Shown piece by piece: positions 62,573 through 64,000 of a stretch of 64,000 nucleotides of DNA (position 1 is the first letter of the stretch; each line of letters starts with the position of its first letter). A program made the position numbers and the translations under genes. The notes beneath the pieces are model-generated. The model was given only the letters and a program-made list of their open reading frames with translations, made no database searches and was not told the origin of the DNA. Origin of the DNA: Pampus argenteus (taxonomy: Eukaryota > Chordata > Actinopteri > Scombriformes > Stromateidae); assembly GCA_036937835.1 (NCBI GenBank), contig CM072863.1, positions 23,086,501 to 23,150,500 of the forward strand, given 5' to 3'.

Positions 62573-63550
62573 AAAAAACAATTAACGGATTAATTGAGAA
62601 AATAAATGACAGATTCATTGATAATGAAAATAATGGTAATCTGCGGCTCTGCTTTGTCTGCAGTCTAGAAAGCAGATTTTCAAGCTGTCTGTGTTTCTAT
62701 TTACTGATATCTTCTTGGACTAATCCCTGCTCTGTCAGTACCGGATTAGTGAAATCTATCTAAATTAAAAGATGTACATATACTGTTGATGACATTAGCA
62801 AGATCCAAACAATAAAAGGTTCATTCGAAGCACTGAATGGGGCAAGTACAGTATTTTTTGGCACTATGTGCCTGTTGGCCACAGTTTAACTATAGCTTAG
62901 AGACTTTCCAGCAGCTGATCCTGTGCCAGTAATGAGTGGGTGGTGTCTGTTGAAGCTGTGTGAACACACTCACAATCTCAATCTCATCTCTGTAAAAACT
63001 TTAAACAAGTCTGGCATATGGATATTTTGTATCACATAAACTCTTTTGGAAAGTTGATTGATTGCAGTAAGCATTTACCACTGCCCTGCATTCATGTGTG
63101 TGTGTTTGTGTGTCCGATGAGCACTTTCTCTATCCATTGTTGGTCTGCTGTGCCGTGTGTAATCTGGGATTAGGCGTCCATTTGATGTTACATCATCATC
63201 AGGGAGCTGTGAGGACGGGAGAAAGGGTTAATCTCAATTCTAACATCGAACAGTCTATCATCATAGATGACAGAAATCAAATCCTCTCAGTTGTGAAGTT
63301 GGGACCAATGACTATTTGGCATTTTGCTTTAAAAACTCCATAAATAGTTACAGAGTGATTGTCTACCAATCAACTAATAGATTAATGGATAGCATCAGAA
63401 GGGTTTGCACATATACATCAATATATCAATGCAATAAATGAACAACCACAATATGAAATGTAGTGACGGATGCTTCTTATTAAAGAAGATTTTTGGGAAA
63501 AAAAATTCCTGCACCAGGAAAAAAGTTGTAGTTAAGATGAAGCAATGTTT

Positions 63551-63710
63551 TCAGACTCAGAATCATCTTTATCGTCATTGTACTGAGGGGTACAACGAAG
63601 CGGTGCCACCGTACACCACAGGAAAGCGCAAGAAACAGATACAACGAGAAAAACAACACAAGGGACAAAAAATGCAAAACAATACAGTGAAAAAACAGTG
63701 CAGGTCTCTA
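63551..63710. repeat. Probable fish LINE/SINE 3' end
   Basis: It begins TCAGACTCAGAATCATCTTT ATCGTCATTGTACTGAGG followed by GGTACAACGAAGCGG, a layout shared by a common fish repeat (TTTATTGTCATTGTAC...ACAACGAAAT). Assigned from memory. Confidence 0.6.
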
Positions 63711-63805
63711 AAGTGAATGGGTGAGTAAGATTTAAAGTGCTGGAGGGCAGGAGGAGGTAGATTTGTTGGTTGTTGTAGGGAGGGGTGGGGTTATGAGAGT
63801 CCTTC

Positions 63806-63830
63806 TGTGTGTGTGTGTGTGTGTGTGTGT
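63806..63830. repeat. GT microsatellite
   Basis: About twelve GT units near the window end. Confidence 0.93.
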
Positions 63831-64000
63831 CCGTGATTGTTGAAGAAGCTGTTTGTCAGTCTGCTGGTGTGAGACTTTAGTGTGAGCCTCACACATGCTG
63901 TGTTTATCAGTTTGAAGCTATTTTGTTAAAACTAGAGTACCAATCAGAACAGCATAATATAAAGTGACTCATATCGTTTATTCTTGCTGTGCTGAAGTTT

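Larger units (their letters stand above)
48812..64000 (+). other. cadps: cadps intron 1 (open at window end)
   Basis: No further cadps exon is recognised. The intron holds microsatellites, LINE tails, dispersed repeats, a LINE endonuclease remnant and a CpG-rich promoter-like block at 60360-60830. Several short, moderately GC-rich stretches (about 57890-57970, 59090-59185 and 62030-62130) look unlike the AT-rich background and could be conserved noncoding elements, which cannot be tested here. Confidence 0.7.

Overview
The window is teleost fish nuclear DNA. It is AT-rich, with GT-AG split genes, many CA/TG and tetranucleotide microsatellites, Tc1-type DNA transposon debris, and fish-type L2-like LINE tails ending in repeated TTTGA units. 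The species cannot be named from the sequence.

Five protein-coding genes can be supported. lamb3 (minus, 5' end only, 1-6109) encodes the start of the laminin beta-3 chain. About 4.4 kb away and divergent from it lies g0s2 (plus, 11210-11614), a two-exon gene with a TATA box. The lamb3/g0s2 head-to-head pair is also known in mammals. ldlrad2 (minus, 16969-22941) is complete in five exons, all joined by phase-1 introns: signal peptide, CUB-like domain, LDL-receptor class A repeat, proline-rich stalk, transmembrane segment and cysteine-rich tail. A complete 11-exon NAMPT-family gene (minus, 28315-41135) reads as 493 residues without a break and looks like a divergent paralogue. The first coding exon of cadps (plus, 48461-48811) follows, and the rest of the window to 64000 appears to be its first intron.

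Layout: 1-6.3 kb lamb3; 6.3-10.7 kb shared upstream region with a long TG repeat; 10.7-11.9 kb g0s2; 11.9-16.2 kb gene-free; 16.2-22.9 kb ldlrad2; 22.9-27.9 kb gene-free; 27.9-41.5 kb nampt and its CpG-rich promoter; 41.6-42.8 kb a decayed L2-like LINE carrying a 280-bp compound microsatellite; 42.8-48 kb mostly gene-free, with one unexplained TATA-plus-ORF candidate at 45.4-45.8 kb; 48-64 kb cadps exon 1 and intron 1, with repeats and a promoter-like CpG cluster at 60.4-60.8 kb.

The genes do not form a pathway. They act separately in basement membrane adhesion (lamb3), lipolysis control (g0s2), an unknown cell-surface role (ldlrad2), NAD salvage (nampt) and dense-core vesicle exocytosis (cadps). 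The most notable observations are the altered glycine loop in the NAMPT paralogue, the overlapping upstream ORF and acidic tract in g0s2, the membrane tail of ldlrad2, one LINE family whose tail recurs six times, and two promoter-like regions without a recognised gene.
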